This document shows positions 63,945 to 64,000 of a stretch of 64,000 nucleotides of DNA, one piece after another; the first letter of the stretch is position 1, and the number at the start of each line of letters is the position of its first letter. Position numbers and translations under genes: made by a program. The stretch spans positions 632,278-696,277 of the forward strand of contig BFEA01000490.1 in the NCBI GenBank assembly GCA_003427395.1, read 5' to 3'. Below the pieces are notes generated by a model. It was not told the DNA's origin. It worked only from the letters and a program-made list of their open reading frames with translations, and searched no databases. The DNA is from Chara braunii. Lineage: Eukaryota; Streptophyta; Charophyceae; Charales; Characeae.

Positions 63945-64000
63945 TGGGACATTGGACCCGGTTTCCGGCAGGTGCAGCTCTCCACCAATGGATGGAGAAA
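63945..64000 (+). mobile_element. Retroelement 3' tail copy at the window edge
   Basis: GGGACATTGGACCCGGTTTCC..CTCTCCACCAATGGATGGAG, running to the last base, where an A run appears to begin. Confidence 0.6.

Overview
This is a repeat-dominated nuclear window from a eukaryote. It has no bacterial-style operons, and almost all recognisable coding sequence belongs to transposable elements: a Ty3/gypsy retrotransposon, a plant-type LINE with a CCHC ORF1, a Penelope-like element with its GIY-YIG domain in front of the reverse transcriptase, a hAT-type insertion, Tourist/Harbinger-type and TTAA-flanked MITEs, and tRNA-derived SINEs. The mix points to the green lineage, most plausibly a streptophyte alga such as Chara. 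The organism is inferred; nothing in the window proves it. Several N bases, a 135-base N gap and three Nextera mate-pair junction sequences show that this is a short-read draft scaffold.

Layout. 0-2.1 kb: the 3'-truncated end of a Josephin-like open frame on the minus strand, tRNA-derived SINE pieces and a LINE fragment. 2.1-2.9 kb: an 827-bp LTR-like repeat, repeated at 21.7-22.5 kb. 3.2-8.0 kb: two diverged copies of a multi-segment minus-strand gene of unknown family (called U1 here). 8.96-9.33 kb: a minisatellite. 9.6-12.05 kb: a chain of short perfect palindromes containing a degenerate type III hammerhead ribozyme. 12.5-20.95 kb: a decayed Ty3/gypsy element on the minus strand (ORF X, gag, protease, RT, RNase H, integrase), with a 1.94-kb hAT-like element inserted exactly at the RT active site. 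25.1-26.8 kb: a second LTR-like piece followed by an intact copy of the same unknown ORF X. 27-37 kb: dispersed repeats, MITEs and SINE/LINE 3' tails. 38.6-47.4 kb: a nearly full-length degraded LINE. 49-50.7 kb: SINEs and palindromic MITEs. 52.3-58.1 kb: a permuted Penelope-like element between 788-bp direct repeats. 59.6-61.9 kb: a long purine/pyrimidine-asymmetric tract. 63.5-63.75 kb: a complete TTAA-flanked MITE.

How the parts relate. The LINE ends in a ~55-nt stem-loop (start GGGACGCTGGACC, end CCAATAGATGGAGC) that recurs about 16 times in the window, often followed by a long poly(A). This suggests that the LINE machinery mobilises short partners through a shared 3' tail. The Ty3 element and the fragment at 25-27 kb share LTR sequence and ORF X, which defines one retroelement lineage with an extra zinc-ribbon-like protein upstream of gag. 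Nearly all premature stops in the LINE, gypsy and Penelope-like elements, and several lost catalytic residues, can be explained by single C-to-T or G-to-A changes, the pattern expected from deamination of methylated cytosine in silenced repeats.

The best candidates for something undescribed are the palindrome chain with its hammerhead (9.6-12.05 kb), the U1 gene pair, ORF X, and the CCHC/coiled-coil/GIY-YIG/RT protein of the Penelope-like element.
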